Below are positions 1 through 8,170 of a DNA stretch of 64,000 nt, in pieces. Each line of letters begins with the position of its first letter. Position 1 is the first letter of the stretch. The DNA comes from Phytohabitans houttuyneae (GTDB lineage Bacteria > Actinomycetota > Actinomycetes > Mycobacteriales > Micromonosporaceae), in NCBI RefSeq assembly GCF_011764425.1, contig NZ_BLPF01000005.1:337553-401552 (forward strand), in the 5' to 3' direction. A model generated the notes under the pieces. The model worked only from the letters and a program-made list of their open reading frames with translations, was not told the origin of the DNA and searched no databases. A program made the position numbers and the translations under genes.

Positions 1-352
1 CGAGCGTGTGGCCGCGTACCAGCATGTTGTTGGTCTGGGCGTAGTTGACCAGCGTGTCGGCGTTGCCCGTGTTCTGCAGCCCACCGGACGACGTGGCGAT
101 CGTGGCCGGCTTCATGTCGTTCTCAGGGGTCAGCTGGTTGAACTCCTGGGCGACGATCGAGCTGAGCCGGCCGGGTGAGGCAGCGACCCCGAAGAACAGC
201 CCGGCATTGGCGGCCGCGGCCCGCAGCGTCGTCTCGGCCGCGGCGGCCGGGCCGACGGACTGGATCGCCGCGGCGCCGCCGACCACCAGCAGGACCGCGG
301 TCGGCAAAGCTATGCTCGTGAACCTTTTGCGCTGTCTCAGGGTGCTGCTCAC
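1..352 (-). CDS. Endo-1,4-beta-xylanase, GH10 (N-terminal part)
   Basis: Secreted xylan-degrading enzyme; only the first 117 codons lie in the window and the rest runs off its left edge. A GTG start at 352 is chosen because a GAGGAAGG-type ribosome site lies just upstream. Residues 1-40 form a signal peptide (basic start, hydrophobic core rich in L/V/A, Ala-rich cleavage region). The mature start shows GH10 hallmarks: FFGVA, then EFNQLTPENDMKP, then NNMLVRGHTL leading into the WH of the active-site cleft. The catalytic glutamates lie outside the window. The palindromic site at 443-473 upstream suggests sugar-responsive repression. Confidence in the family is high; completeness of the gene cannot be judged. 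Confidence 0.9.
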   Translation of the reverse strand, partial: MSSTLRQRKRFTSIALPTAVLLVVGGAAAIQSVGPAAAAETTLRAAAANAGLFFGVAASPGRLSSIVAQEFNQLTPENDMKPATIATSSGGLQNTGNADTLVNYAQTNNMLVRGHTL

Positions 353-442
353 GGGACCTTCCTCAATGCTAGGTGTCATGTGATCGGTATTCATGTATGT
401 CTTTGAAGGGCAGTATCGATACCAGTCGGTCACACTGTCAAC

Positions 443-473
443 AACTTCCGGAAGTGTTCCGGAAATGTTCGGA
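443..473 (-). promoter_or_regulatory. Candidate operator upstream of the xylanase gene
   Basis: The stretch holds a perfect 12-base palindrome ACTTCCGGAAGT (444-455) followed by a second TTCCGGAA half-repeat (457-464) and TTCGGA, about 90-130 bases before the xylanase start. Repeated TTCCGGAA boxes ahead of a glycoside hydrolase gene suggest binding by a LacI-type or similar sugar repressor. The regulator is not in the window and the role is inferred. Confidence 0.45.
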
Positions 474-562
474 CGGCGGGAAAGCTTGCGGCGGCGGGTT
501 GACGCAGGTAGAGGGAGTGGGTGAACGCGGCGCCTGACTCAGGGCGGCGATGATGACGCTCG

Positions 563-1558
563 GTGGCCGCCCTCGCAGAGGTGGTAGGTACCGGAACGTC
601 CAAAGTGTGGCTTCCGGGGTGTGGCACAGTCCTGGGTGTGCCGTTGGACGAGGTGCCGGACTGGTTGCCGGCTTGGTGTCTGGACCATCTGGGCGGCCAG
701 CCCGCCGACGTGCTGTTCCACTCGCGGCAGGTCTCGATGGTGTTCGGGCTGCGGTTGGCCGATGGCCGGGACGTCGTGGTCAAGGCGCGCTCCGACGACG
801 GCCGGGCCGCGTCGTGTGTCGCGGCGCAGGCCGAGCTGGCTGGGCGCGGGTTTGCGTGTGCCCGTCCGCTCACGCCGGTGGTCGGTGTCGGTGCGCTGGC
901 CGTGCACGCCGAGGAGTACCGGCCGGGAGGCGAGGTGTTGCAGGGGGACTCGCCGGACATTGCTGTGTGGTGCGCGGAGGTCTTCGCCCCGCTGATGGCC
1001 GAGCTCGCCGGCGTGCGCGTGGCGCCGCCGCTGCCGAATCCGCCGTGGGTGCGGTGGGACCACACCGAATCCGGGCTGTGGCCGGCGATCGACTTTCTCG
1101 ACGGCCGGGACCAGAGCGTCGTGTCCGAGCACATCGTGGCGACGGCTGAGCGGGCCCGGAAGCGGCTGCTGGCCGCCGGCTTGCCGTGCGTGCTCGGCCA
1201 CGCCGACTTCGAGGCGCAAAACCTGCGCTGGCGGGGACGCCAGGTGTGGGCGGTGCACGACTGGGACAGCCTGGCGTGGCAGCCGGAGGCGGCGCTGGTG
1301 GGGGCGGCGAGCGGGTCGTTCGCCAGTTCCGGGCCGCCCACGCTGGCGCCGATCGAAAGCTCCGAGGCGTTCCTGATGGCTTATCAAGATTTTCGAGGGC
1401 GCTTGTTCACGGCTGCGGAGCTGGAGGTCGCGTGGGCGGCCAGCTTGTGGATGGCTGCCTACAACGCCCGGGAGATGGCACTGTGCGGTGGCAGCCCCGC
1501 GGGCGGCGAGGCGCTGCGGGCGCAGGCAGCCGACCGCCTCCGCCGGGCCAATGCGTAG
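563..1558 (+). CDS. Aminoglycoside phosphotransferase (APH)-family protein
   Basis: Small-molecule kinase of the protein-kinase-like fold; the substrate is unknown. The protein has 331 residues, usual for the family. The Brenner motif is HADFEAQN at about residues 213-220 (catalytic Asp plus Mg-binding Asn), followed by the metal-binding HDWDSL around 232. A VVVKAR segment near 72 supplies the likely ATP-binding Lys. The GTG start at 563 has only a weak ribosome site, so an internal start a little downstream is possible. The gene stands alone and its stop overlaps the beginning of a decayed hydrolase reading frame. APH-family membership does not imply antibiotic resistance. Confidence 0.85.
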   Translation: MAALAEVVGTGTSKVWLPGCGTVLGVPLDEVPDWLPAWCLDHLGGQPADVLFHSRQVSMVFGLRLADGRDVVVKARSDDGRAASCVAAQAELAGRGFACARPLTPVVGVGALAVHAEEYRPGGEVLQGDSPDIAVWCAEVFAPLMAELAGVRVAPPLPNPPWVRWDHTESGLWPAIDFLDGRDQSVVSEHIVATAERARKRLLAAGLPCVLGHADFEAQNLRWRGRQVWAVHDWDSLAWQPEAALVGAASGSFASSGPPTLAPIESSEAFLMAYQDFRGRLFTAAELEVAWAASLWMAAYNAREMALCGGSPAGGEALRAQAADRLRRANA

Positions 1559-2102
1559 CGCCAGCCTGGACGCCGGCGGCAACGAGGTCATCGCGGCCAA
1601 CGTCCCCGAGCATTCGCACGCCGGCATCCAGTGCTGGTGGGCCGGTGACTCCATCGCGCGGTACTTCGTGTCGGACGCGAGACGGATGCTGGACTACCGG
1701 GCCGCGCGCCCGGAAGTCGACCCGGCGCGGATAGGTGCCGCCGGCAACAGCGGCGGCGGTACCCTCACCTGCTGGCTCACGCTCGTCGAGCCGCGCCTCG
1801 CCGCGGCCGTGCCAAGCTGCTTCATCACCGCGCGGGAGCACTACCAGCGGTCCGGGCAGGCGCAGGACCCGGAGCAGATCATCCCGGGCGGCGCGCTGCA
1901 CGGCCTGGACCACGAGGACTTCCTCATCGCCATGGCGCTGCTGGACGGGGACACCGCGCAGGGCGACGACCGGGCAACAGCGCGGGACGGGCTCTTGGAC
2001 CTGCTGTTCGTCTACCTGTTGCGGACCTGGTTCGCCGAGTACCACGACGCCGCGGGCTGGGGCCGCGCTTTGTTGACCCCACACCGACCGACCGTTCATT
2101 GA
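1551..2102 (+). pseudogene. Chimeric remnant: acetyl-xylan-esterase-like hydrolase fused to AraC N-terminus
   Basis: One open frame joins two unrelated fragments. The first part (to about 1930) matches the middle of a large alpha/beta hydrolase: a RRMLDYRAARPEVDPARIG stretch leading into GNSGGGT, the nucleophile elbow, then EQII and LHGLDHEDFL. The N-terminal domain and the catalytic Asp and His are missing. The second part (about 1935-2102) reads DGLLDLLFVYLLRTWFAE, typical of the cupin end of AraC-type regulators, and stops before the HTH. Neither half can be functional by family standards. The join looks like an in-frame deletion between two neighbouring genes. The assignment rests on remembered family patterns, not on an alignment. 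Confidence 0.6.
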
Positions 2103-2127
2103 TTGACGTAGCCCAATGTATTTGGGT

Positions 2128-2143
2128 ATGTTATCGCTCACAT
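2128..2143 (+). promoter_or_regulatory. LacI-type operator candidate (ATGTTATCGCTCACAT)
   Basis: A 16-base imperfect palindrome (ATGTtATCGCTcACAT) lies 137 bases before the esterase start and matches the general layout of LacI-family operators in actinobacterial sugar genes. Its position, between a dead gene and the esterase, suggests control of the esterase. No regulator gene is adjacent. Confidence 0.4.
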
Positions 2144-2279
2144 GTGCCGGGCATCCTGCGAGGTATGGCGTTGTCGGAGCCGACCTGCCGGCCGGAAGCG
2201 GGGCCACGCCGGTCCGCTGGGCCACGAACACGGAGCCGACCTCGGGTTGCCGCTCACGACAGCGCGAGGAGTCTAGGCA

Positions 2280-4487
2280 ATGGCTGGTGCGTTTCAGCAG
2301 TGGTGGCGGACACGCGGCGCCGATGTACGCCGCTGCCTGGCAGTGCTCGGCACCCTCGTCCTAGGAGCGACGGTCGTGCTGACCGGAGCCCAGCCGGCGG
2401 CGGCGGCGACCCCGTGGCTCAGCGTGTCCGACGGTTTCGTGTCGTTCCGGATTCCGGCCGCCGACCTCGAAAGCGCGTTGGGTACGGTGTCGAGCGTCGT
2501 CGTCGAAGCGGACTTCGGTCCGTCCTTCGCCATCGCGGACCTGGGCCTTGGACGTTCCGGGGACGCCTGGACCTCGGTGATCGGCCCGCTGCGGCCAGGG
2601 CTGTACCAGTACCGGATTCGGGCCGACGGCACCAAGCTCCTCAAGGACCCGACCAACGCCACCACGGTCACCTCCGACCCGACCTGGAGCACGTTCCTCG
2701 TCGAGGGTGACTCCGCCAGCCTGCTGGCGGACGTGCCCGCCGGTCAGGGCGGTGCCCTCGGCACCGTCAGCTATCCGGCCGGGCCGCAGCAGACGCGGTC
2801 CGCCACCGTGTGGACTCCACCCGGCTACGACGCGCACCGCAGCCGCCCCTACCCCGTGCTTCACCTCCAGCAGGGCGCGGACCGCAGCCGTACCGACTGG
2901 CTCGACCTCGGGCGCGCCAAGCAGATTCTCGACAACCTCGCCGTGCGGCGGCAGATCGAACCCATGGTGGTCGTGCTGGGTGACGGCAACGCCCCCGATT
3001 TCCGGCAGGAGTTGCGCGCCATCGCGCGGGCGGTCCGGCGCGAGTACAACATCGCCGATGACCCCGCGCGCCGGGCACTCGCGGGCGCCTCGGCCGGCGG
3101 GACCCAGGTGCTGCGCTCCGCCCTCACCCATCCCGGGGAGTTCGCTTACGTGGGCTCGTTTGCCGGCCCGCTGACCAGCGAACACCTCCGGATCGACGGC
3201 CACGCCGTCAACGCTGGAACCCGGCTGCTGCGCCTCTACACCGGGAACATGACCGACCCCGCGTACAACCCGACGTACAGGACCCTGCGCACGCTCGACC
3301 GGTCCGGGGTCCGGCACGACTTCGACGGAGTGAACCCGGATGACGGCCACACCTGGAACACCTGGCGGGAGAATCTTGCCGACTTCCTGCCGCGCTTGTT
3401 CCGGCCGGTCCACGACCACCGTCCGAGTGCCGGCCACCTGCCGTTGATCAGGGAGTTCGCGACGCCGGCTCCGGGCACCACGCCGACGCCGTGGCTCACC
3501 CAGGACGCCAACGGAGACACCTTCGTCACCGTCGAGACGGGCAGCGAGTACGCGAGCGCGGGCCGGGTGACCCTCTGGGGCAACTGGGCGCCGGGCGGAA
3601 GCTGGGTCAATGTTCCGCTCACCCGTACCGGTGACCGGTGGCGGGGGACCGTGGGTCCGCTCAAGCCCTGGTTCTACTACTACAAGTTCATCGTCGACCT
3701 GGTGTCGAAGAAGGACACCGCGAACCCGACGCGCATCACCACGGAACCGACCTGGAGCACATTCCTCGCCCCCGGACGGGCCGCCCGACCGCTGACCGAT
3801 GTGCGGGCCGGTCGGGGCGGCACGCTTGCGACCCTGACCTACACCAGCACCGTGGTCGCGGCCGAACGCACCGCCTACGTGTGGACACCGCCCGGCTACG
3901 ACCCCGCTCGGGCGGAGCCGTATCCGGTGCTGTACCTCCAACACGGCGGCGGCCAGAACTACACCGACTGGGTGGAGATGGGCCGCGCCAAGCAGATCCT
4001 CGACAACGGCTTCCGCGACGGGAAGCTCGTGCCGATGGTGGTGGTGATGGGCAACGGCAACGTGCCGGACTTCGGGAAGGAGTTGCTGGACAACATCGTC
4101 CCAGCGGCCCGGGCGGCGTACCACATCTCGCACGACCCGGCGCGGCAGGCGCTTGCCGGCCTGTCGATGGGTGGGTTCCAGGCTCTCGACGTGCTCAAGA
4201 CGCATCCCGGCGAGTTCGCGTACATCGGCACGTTCTCCGCGGGGGTGTTCAACTCGACGGGCTTCGACGTCGCGGCGGTCAACGACGGCACAAAGCTGCT
4301 GCGGATGTACACCGGCAATGTGACGGACTTCGTCTACCCGCTTGTGTTGTCCACGATGGCGACCTTCGACACCCTCGGAATCCGGTACGAGTTCGCCGGG
4401 GTGACGCCAGGTCCGCACGGCTGGGACGCGTGGCAGAAGAACCTCATCGACTTCGCGCCGCGGCTGTTCCGGCCCGACAGCACCTGA
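2280..4487 (+). CDS. Secreted tandem esterase (two E-set plus esterase-D units)
   Basis: Exported hydrolase of 735 residues made of two homologous halves. Residues 1-42 are a signal peptide ending in AQPAAAA. Each half has an immunoglobulin-like E-set region (residues ~43-140 and ~400-500, sharing DPTWSTFL / EPTWSTFL ends) followed by a PF00756-type esterase domain. Nucleophile elbows are GASAG (Ser ~271) and GLSMG (Ser ~629); candidate His residues are in DDGHTWNTW and PGPHGWDAW. Similar single-unit enzymes act as enterochelin, feruloyl or acyl esterases; with cellulase and xylanase nearby, a plant-polymer ester is plausible but not shown. A good GAGG ribosome site precedes the ATG. The duplication is unusual. 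Confidence 0.85.
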   Translation: MAGAFQQWWRTRGADVRRCLAVLGTLVLGATVVLTGAQPAAAATPWLSVSDGFVSFRIPAADLESALGTVSSVVVEADFGPSFAIADLGLGRSGDAWTSVIGPLRPGLYQYRIRADGTKLLKDPTNATTVTSDPTWSTFLVEGDSASLLADVPAGQGGALGTVSYPAGPQQTRSATVWTPPGYDAHRSRPYPVLHLQQGADRSRTDWLDLGRAKQILDNLAVRRQIEPMVVVLGDGNAPDFRQELRAIARAVRREYNIADDPARRALAGASAGGTQVLRSALTHPGEFAYVGSFAGPLTSEHLRIDGHAVNAGTRLLRLYTGNMTDPAYNPTYRTLRTLDRSGVRHDFDGVNPDDGHTWNTWRENLADFLPRLFRPVHDHRPSAGHLPLIREFATPAPGTTPTPWLTQDANGDTFVTVETGSEYASAGRVTLWGNWAPGGSWVNVPLTRTGDRWRGTVGPLKPWFYYYKFIVDLVSKKDTANPTRITTEPTWSTFLAPGRAARPLTDVRAGRGGTLATLTYTSTVVAAERTAYVWTPPGYDPARAEPYPVLYLQHGGGQNYTDWVEMGRAKQILDNGFRDGKLVPMVVVMGNGNVPDFGKELLDNIVPAARAAYHISHDPARQALAGLSMGGFQALDVLKTHPGEFAYIGTFSAGVFNSTGFDVAAVNDGTKLLRMYTGNVTDFVYPLVLSTMATFDTLGIRYEFAGVTPGPHGWDAWQKNLIDFAPRLFRPDST

Positions 4488-4597
4488 CAGGCAGCAACAG
4501 GTCGACAGCATCGAAGCCTCGACGGGAGTACTCGTACACGCCGCCGGTGAGTACCCGTGCTCAATGAACCGGCGGCGCCGGCCGCGACCATCGATGC

Positions 4598-4891
4598 ATG
4601 ACCACCTCGGTTCCGCGCAAGACCACTACGGCGTTCTTCGTGCAGGCGGTGCTGTCGTTCGCCATCTCGCTGTTCGCGGCCTGCGTCGCGATCGTCTACC
4701 TGCCGGTCGGGATCTGGATCCGCGCGTTTCTGGCCCTCGCGCTGCTCTACGTCGTCACGTCCGCGTTCACGCTGGCCAAGTGCATCCGTGACTACCAGGA
4801 GAGCTCCGAAGTGGTCAGTCGCGTGGACCAGGCCCGCCTGGACAAGCTGCTCACCGAACACGACCCCTTCAAAGTGCACTCGACCGGCTAG
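4598..4891 (+). CDS. YiaA/YiaB-type two-helix membrane protein
   Basis: Small inner-membrane protein of 97 residues and unknown biochemical role. Two hydrophobic helices (about 12-37 and 41-60) are joined by the short LPVGIWIRA turn, the signature of the YiaA/YiaB two-helix domain (PF05360). A charged cytoplasmic tail follows (VDQARLDKLLTEHDPF). The gene stands alone between the esterase and a convergent membrane-protein gene. Confidence 0.75.
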   Translation: MTTSVPRKTTTAFFVQAVLSFAISLFAACVAIVYLPVGIWIRAFLALALLYVVTSAFTLAKCIRDYQESSEVVSRVDQARLDKLLTEHDPFKVHSTG

Positions 4892-4959
4892 CGCGGGGGC
4901 CGCACCAACCCTGCCGGCGGAGCCGGCCACGGTGGATGGCCGCCGCGCGAGCGCCAACC

Positions 4960-5607
4960 CTACTTGTCCCTGCCCAGCGACTCCGCCGCCCCGCGCAGCA
5001 GCTGGCTGACCCGAACCAGCTCATCCGACACAAGCATGAGCAGGCGGCCCGAGTAGCTCCTGGCCATGCGCAGGAGCCTCGCCGCGACCGGGTCGACCTC
5101 GTCGAGCTCGCGCAAAGCCCGCCGCACCGTGGTCTTGTCCATCTTGCGCATGGCGGATGCGGCGCGGTGGGGATGCTCGCGCAGCAGCTTGTGCAGCCAC
5201 AGCTGGGTCTCCGGGCCGTAGAGCGGGCTGGTCAGCAGGTCCGGTATCCACTTCCTGAGCGCGTCTTCGAGCTCAGCGGCGGCGGGGGACGGCAGGGTCT
5301 TCGGGCGGGCGGCGCTGTGCAGTGCGTACCGGCGGGCCAGCTCAGCCGTCAACAGCCCGCCGCCGACCAGAGCGAGCGCGTCGGCGCCGGCCAGCGCGGT
5401 CGCGGCCGTGGGCGCGTTTGTCGCGAAGGTGGCCACGGTCGGCGCCGCCACAAACGATGTCGCCGCCACGAACACGCCGATCGTCGCGAGCCTCTTCAAC
5501 GCGGGCGAGGCGGCCTCTTTGGACTGCGACGACGGGCTGGCGCCTTGACTCTGCTGGACCTGGTGGACGACCGAATACTCCGGACGGTGCGGAAAAGGAC
5601 TGCTCAT
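4960..5607 (-). CDS. Hypothetical protein with hydrophobic middle and helical C-terminus
   Basis: No family recognised. The ATG at 5607 is chosen because CAGGAG precedes it at good spacing; an upstream in-frame start would lack one and overlap the next gene. The 215-residue product has a Ser/Gln-rich N-terminus, a low-complexity Ala/Thr/Val hydrophobic segment (about 38-75) that could be one or two membrane helices, and a charged alpha-helical C-terminal half (EDALRKWIPDLL onward). It lies 53 bases downstream of the DUF456 gene on the same strand and may share its transcript. Confidence 0.65.
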   Translation of the reverse strand: MSSPFPHRPEYSVVHQVQQSQGASPSSQSKEAASPALKRLATIGVFVAATSFVAAPTVATFATNAPTAATALAGADALALVGGGLLTAELARRYALHSAARPKTLPSPAAAELEDALRKWIPDLLTSPLYGPETQLWLHKLLREHPHRAASAMRKMDKTTVRRALRELDEVDPVAARLLRMARSYSGRLLMLVSDELVRVSQLLRGAAESLGRDK

Positions 5608-5660
5608 GGGCGCTCCTGCACGCGCGGCCTTTTGCCGGGACAGTAGTGCACCACGGCCAC

Positions 5661-6161
5661 TCAGGTCACCAGCAGACCGCCGCCCCACGCGGCCGCGATC
5701 GCCAGGGCGGCGGCCAGTTCGATCAGCATCGACAGGCCTGCGGCCTTCAGCGCGTGCACTGTGGACGGCCACGCCTGCCGGTGGTCACCCAGCCGCACCC
5801 GCTCGGCCAGCCACACCCCGAGGACGAAGCCCAACACAAGACCCACGATGGGTACCACGAAAAAGCCCACCAGGCCGAGGACCCCGCCCACCAGCAGCGT
5901 GCGGTTTGGCACCCCGGAGCGTTTGAGGTTGCGGCCCGGCCACAGGTACTTGACCGCGGTGCCGCCCGCCGCCAGCCCGGTGGCGACGGCGAGGACCAGC
6001 CACTTCGGCCAGCCCGCGTCGGAGAGCAGCGCCCAGGCCAGCACGCCGAGCCAGCACAGCAGCAGGCCGGGCAGCACCGGCACCACCACGCCGACGATGC
6101 CCGCGGCGATGGCGAGGCCGCACAGCAGCGTGACGGTGGAGTTCGTGTCGGTGAGTTCCAC
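5661..6161 (-). CDS. DUF456 family membrane protein
   Basis: Integral membrane protein of 166 residues with unknown function. At least four hydrophobic helices are visible. The PVLPGLLLCWLGVLAW and GFFVVPIVGLVLGFVLG segments with repeated small-residue patterns are characteristic of DUF456. The gene lies 45 bases after the Nudix gene on the same strand. Confidence 0.8.
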   Translation of the reverse strand: MELTDTNSTVTLLCGLAIAAGIVGVVVPVLPGLLLCWLGVLAWALLSDAGWPKWLVLAVATGLAAGGTAVKYLWPGRNLKRSGVPNRTLLVGGVLGLVGFFVVPIVGLVLGFVLGVWLAERVRLGDHRQAWPSTVHALKAAGLSMLIELAAALAIAAAWGGGLLVT

Positions 6162-6206
6162 GCCGTCAAGCCTGCCGCACGCGGGCCACCTTCGCTGGGT
6201 GAGCGG

Positions 6207-6734
6207 CTACGGCCTGTCGCTGACCTCGCGCAGGCGGCGGTACGCCTCGAAGCCGTCCGGCACCCACTCCCACTCGGCCAGCCGCTGGTCCAGCTCCTCC
6301 TCGGTGAGGAAGGCGTGCCAGTCGACCTCCTCCGGCTGCGGCCGCACCGGACCGTCGATCCGCACCTCGTAAATGGCGGACCACCACGTGTGCTGCGGCG
6401 TCTCGTACAGGAACCGGAACAGCGGCACCGGCGCGAGCGGCCCCTCGACGCCCAGCTCCTCGGCCGCCTCGCGGGCGGCGGCCGCGTCGTAGGTCTCGCC
6501 GGCGCCGACCACCCCGCCGACGAACATGTCGTACAGCGACGGGAAGACAAGCTTCCGCGCGGTGCGGCGGTGCACGAAGATCCGCCCCTGCGGGTCGCGG
6601 GCGAGCACGAAGGCGGCGCGGTGGCGCAAGCGGTTCGCGTACACCTCGCGGCGCGGCGCCTGCCCCACCACCACGTCGTGCTCGTCGACCACGTCCAGGA
6701 TCTCGTCTTCGGAGAGCGGCGCTTCGTCGGTCAC
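6207..6734 (-). CDS. Nudix hydrolase
   Basis: Hydrolase of a nucleoside-diphosphate-linked substrate, 175 residues. The Nudix box is complete: GGVVGAGE, then 7 residues, then REAAEELGV. The N-terminal segment (VDEHDVVVGQAPRREVY, then RHRAAFVLARD) resembles the isopentenyl-diphosphate-isomerase-like/YfcD group of Nudix proteins. The GTG start at 6734 lies two bases after the stop of the ATPase gene, so the pair is probably translationally coupled. Substrate unknown. Confidence 0.85.
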   Translation of the reverse strand: MTDEAPLSEDEILDVVDEHDVVVGQAPRREVYANRLRHRAAFVLARDPQGRIFVHRRTARKLVFPSLYDMFVGGVVGAGETYDAAAAREAAEELGVEGPLAPVPLFRFLYETPQHTWWSAIYEVRIDGPVRPQPEEVDWHAFLTEEELDQRLAEWEWVPDGFEAYRRLREVSDRP

Positions 6735-6736
6735 GT

Positions 6737-7264
6737 TCAGATCGTAAGCGAGCGGCGTACCGTGGCGACCCGCTCCGCCAACGGCCCCGCCGGCACCTCG
6801 ACGAGCGTGTAGCCGAGCTCGCGGTAGGTGTGCTCGTGGACCCGTTCGAAGGTCAGCGAGTCCGCGAAGCTGAGCCGGCGCGCGGCGGTGCGTTCCACGA
6901 AGCCCTGGTTTCGCACGAAGAGGACGGTCCGCTCGTACTCGCCCTCGGCCCGCGCGACCTCCTCGCGCAGCAGGCGGGACGGCGGCAGGCCGAGGTGGCG
7001 GCACAGCGCCAGCGTGCAGACCGGCGAGCGGTCGAAGAACGTGACGCCGCCCGCCGCCGCGGCCGCGAAGCGCCGCCGCTGCAGGGCCGCGACCTGGTCC
7101 ACGAAGTCGTGCTCGCGCCACGGCTCGGCCCGCCCGAGCGCCCGCCACAGCGCGATCACGTCGGTGGCGGCCTCCTCCACAACGGCGTGGCCGTCGAGCT
7201 CGAGCTGGCGCAGGATCGCGGTCTTACCGGAGCCGGGCGTGCCGGTCAGGATGTACGCAGGCAT
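6737..7264 (-). CDS. P-loop AAA-family ATPase (AAA_28-like)
   Basis: Single-domain nucleotide-binding protein of 175 residues. The Walker A motif GTPGSGKT is at residues ~7-14. FFDRSPVCT around residue 78 resembles the DRxP-type motif of this kinase/ATPase group. ATG at 7264 gives a start directly at the first beta strand (MPAYILTGTPG). The gene leads a two-gene unit with the Nudix gene, so a joint role in nucleotide or cofactor handling is possible. Confidence 0.75.
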   Translation of the reverse strand: MPAYILTGTPGSGKTAILRQLELDGHAVVEEAATDVIALWRALGRAEPWREHDFVDQVAALQRRRFAAAAAGGVTFFDRSPVCTLALCRHLGLPPSRLLREEVARAEGEYERTVLFVRNQGFVERTAARRLSFADSLTFERVHEHTYRELGYTLVEVPAGPLAERVATVRRSLTI

Positions 7265-7366
7265 GGTCGTCCCTCGCAGGGTCAGGATCGGGAGGCGGCC
7301 CCGCGAAATCCGAGAGCGGTGCTCGATCGGTGCGGTGCCTCGACCAGCGTACCTATCGTGGCGGTC

Positions 7367-7780
7367 ATGCAGGCTGAGTGGACGACGGCCGATGTGTGGG
7401 TCTTCGCCGCGATCGAGGGGAGCGGGCCGGACGACGGCTACACGCTGGCCCAGATCGTTGCCAAGGCCGACGGCATCAACCACGCCATCCTGCTGGAGCG
7501 GGAGCTCACCCAGGCCGTGCCGCGGCTGCTCGCCGCCGGCCTGATCGGCGCCGACGCCGAAGCCGACCGCTACTGGCACACCGAGGCCGGGCGCGCGCTG
7601 CGGCAGCGCTGGATCAAGCGGGGCGGCCTGTTCAGCTGGGGCAAGGCGATGATGCCCGCGCTGCGCCGGATGGGCCCGCCGCAGGACGGGGAGTGGCGGC
7701 TGCCGGCCGGGGCGTTCGAGCGCGCCGTCCAGGCCCATCTGGCCTGGGGCGAGTCGATGCTCAAGCGCCGAAGGAGCTAG
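7367..7780 (+). CDS. Hypothetical protein, winged-helix-like
   Basis: A 137-residue soluble protein, divergent from the ATPase gene with about 100 bases between them. Residues 5-75 (DVWVFAAIEG, YTLAQIVAKADGINHAIL, VPRLLAAGLI, YWHTEAGRALR) have the helix pattern and terminal wing of a small winged-helix domain, so DNA binding is possible. No family name can be given. Confidence 0.6.
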   Translation: MQAEWTTADVWVFAAIEGSGPDDGYTLAQIVAKADGINHAILLERELTQAVPRLLAAGLIGADAEADRYWHTEAGRALRQRWIKRGGLFSWGKAMMPALRRMGPPQDGEWRLPAGAFERAVQAHLAWGESMLKRRRS

Positions 7781-7794
7781 AAGCAGCAGATCAG

Positions 7795-8166
7795 AGCTAC
7801 CGCGATGTCCGCGGTGGTCCGGACCGTTGCTCCCGCGGTCTCACCGTCCGCGGTGGGCGATCTCCCGCGGTCTCACCCTCCGCGGTGGGGCGGGCCTCGT
7901 CTGCTCGTGGTGGGCGGGCTCCGGCGGTCTCATCGTTCGTGGTGGGTTAGATCCTGCGGCTCATCGTTCGTGGTGGGCGACTTCCGCGGTCTCACCGTTT
8001 GCGGTGGGCGAGTTCTGGCGGCCTCACCGTTCGCGGTGGGCGAGATCCCGCAGCCTTACCTCCGCGGTGCGCGATCTCACCCCGGCCCGCCAGGGAGTGG
8101 CGGCCCGATCCCTTGATCGGCGCCACTACCCCGGCGCCGAGTGCGAAGGACATCGCGGCAGATCGG
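7795..8166. repeat. Composite repeat locus A with inverted ends and degenerate ~30-base array
   Basis: Starts with CTACCGCGATGTCC (7797 onward) and continues with GTGGTCCGGACCGTTGCTCCCGC, which also occurs at both ends of the locus at 56886-57867. The right edge (about 8150-8163) carries GGACATCGCGGCAG, the inverted complement of the left end. Between them (about 7830-8080) are roughly eight degenerate 30-33-base units of the form CCGCGGTCTCACCGTccgcGGTGGGCGA. Unit sequences drift and no unique spacers are present. No gene is recognised inside. Confidence 0.7.
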
Positions 8167-8170
8167 GCCG

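Noticed and set aside
2361..4511. Long open frame antisense to the esterase
   Set aside because: It is the usual GC-skew shadow; its Arg/Gly/His-rich product has no motifs, while the plus strand encodes a complete secreted esterase.
7830..8080. Possible CRISPR array
   Set aside because: The units are degenerate and contiguous; there are no unique spacers of even length and no cas genes nearby.
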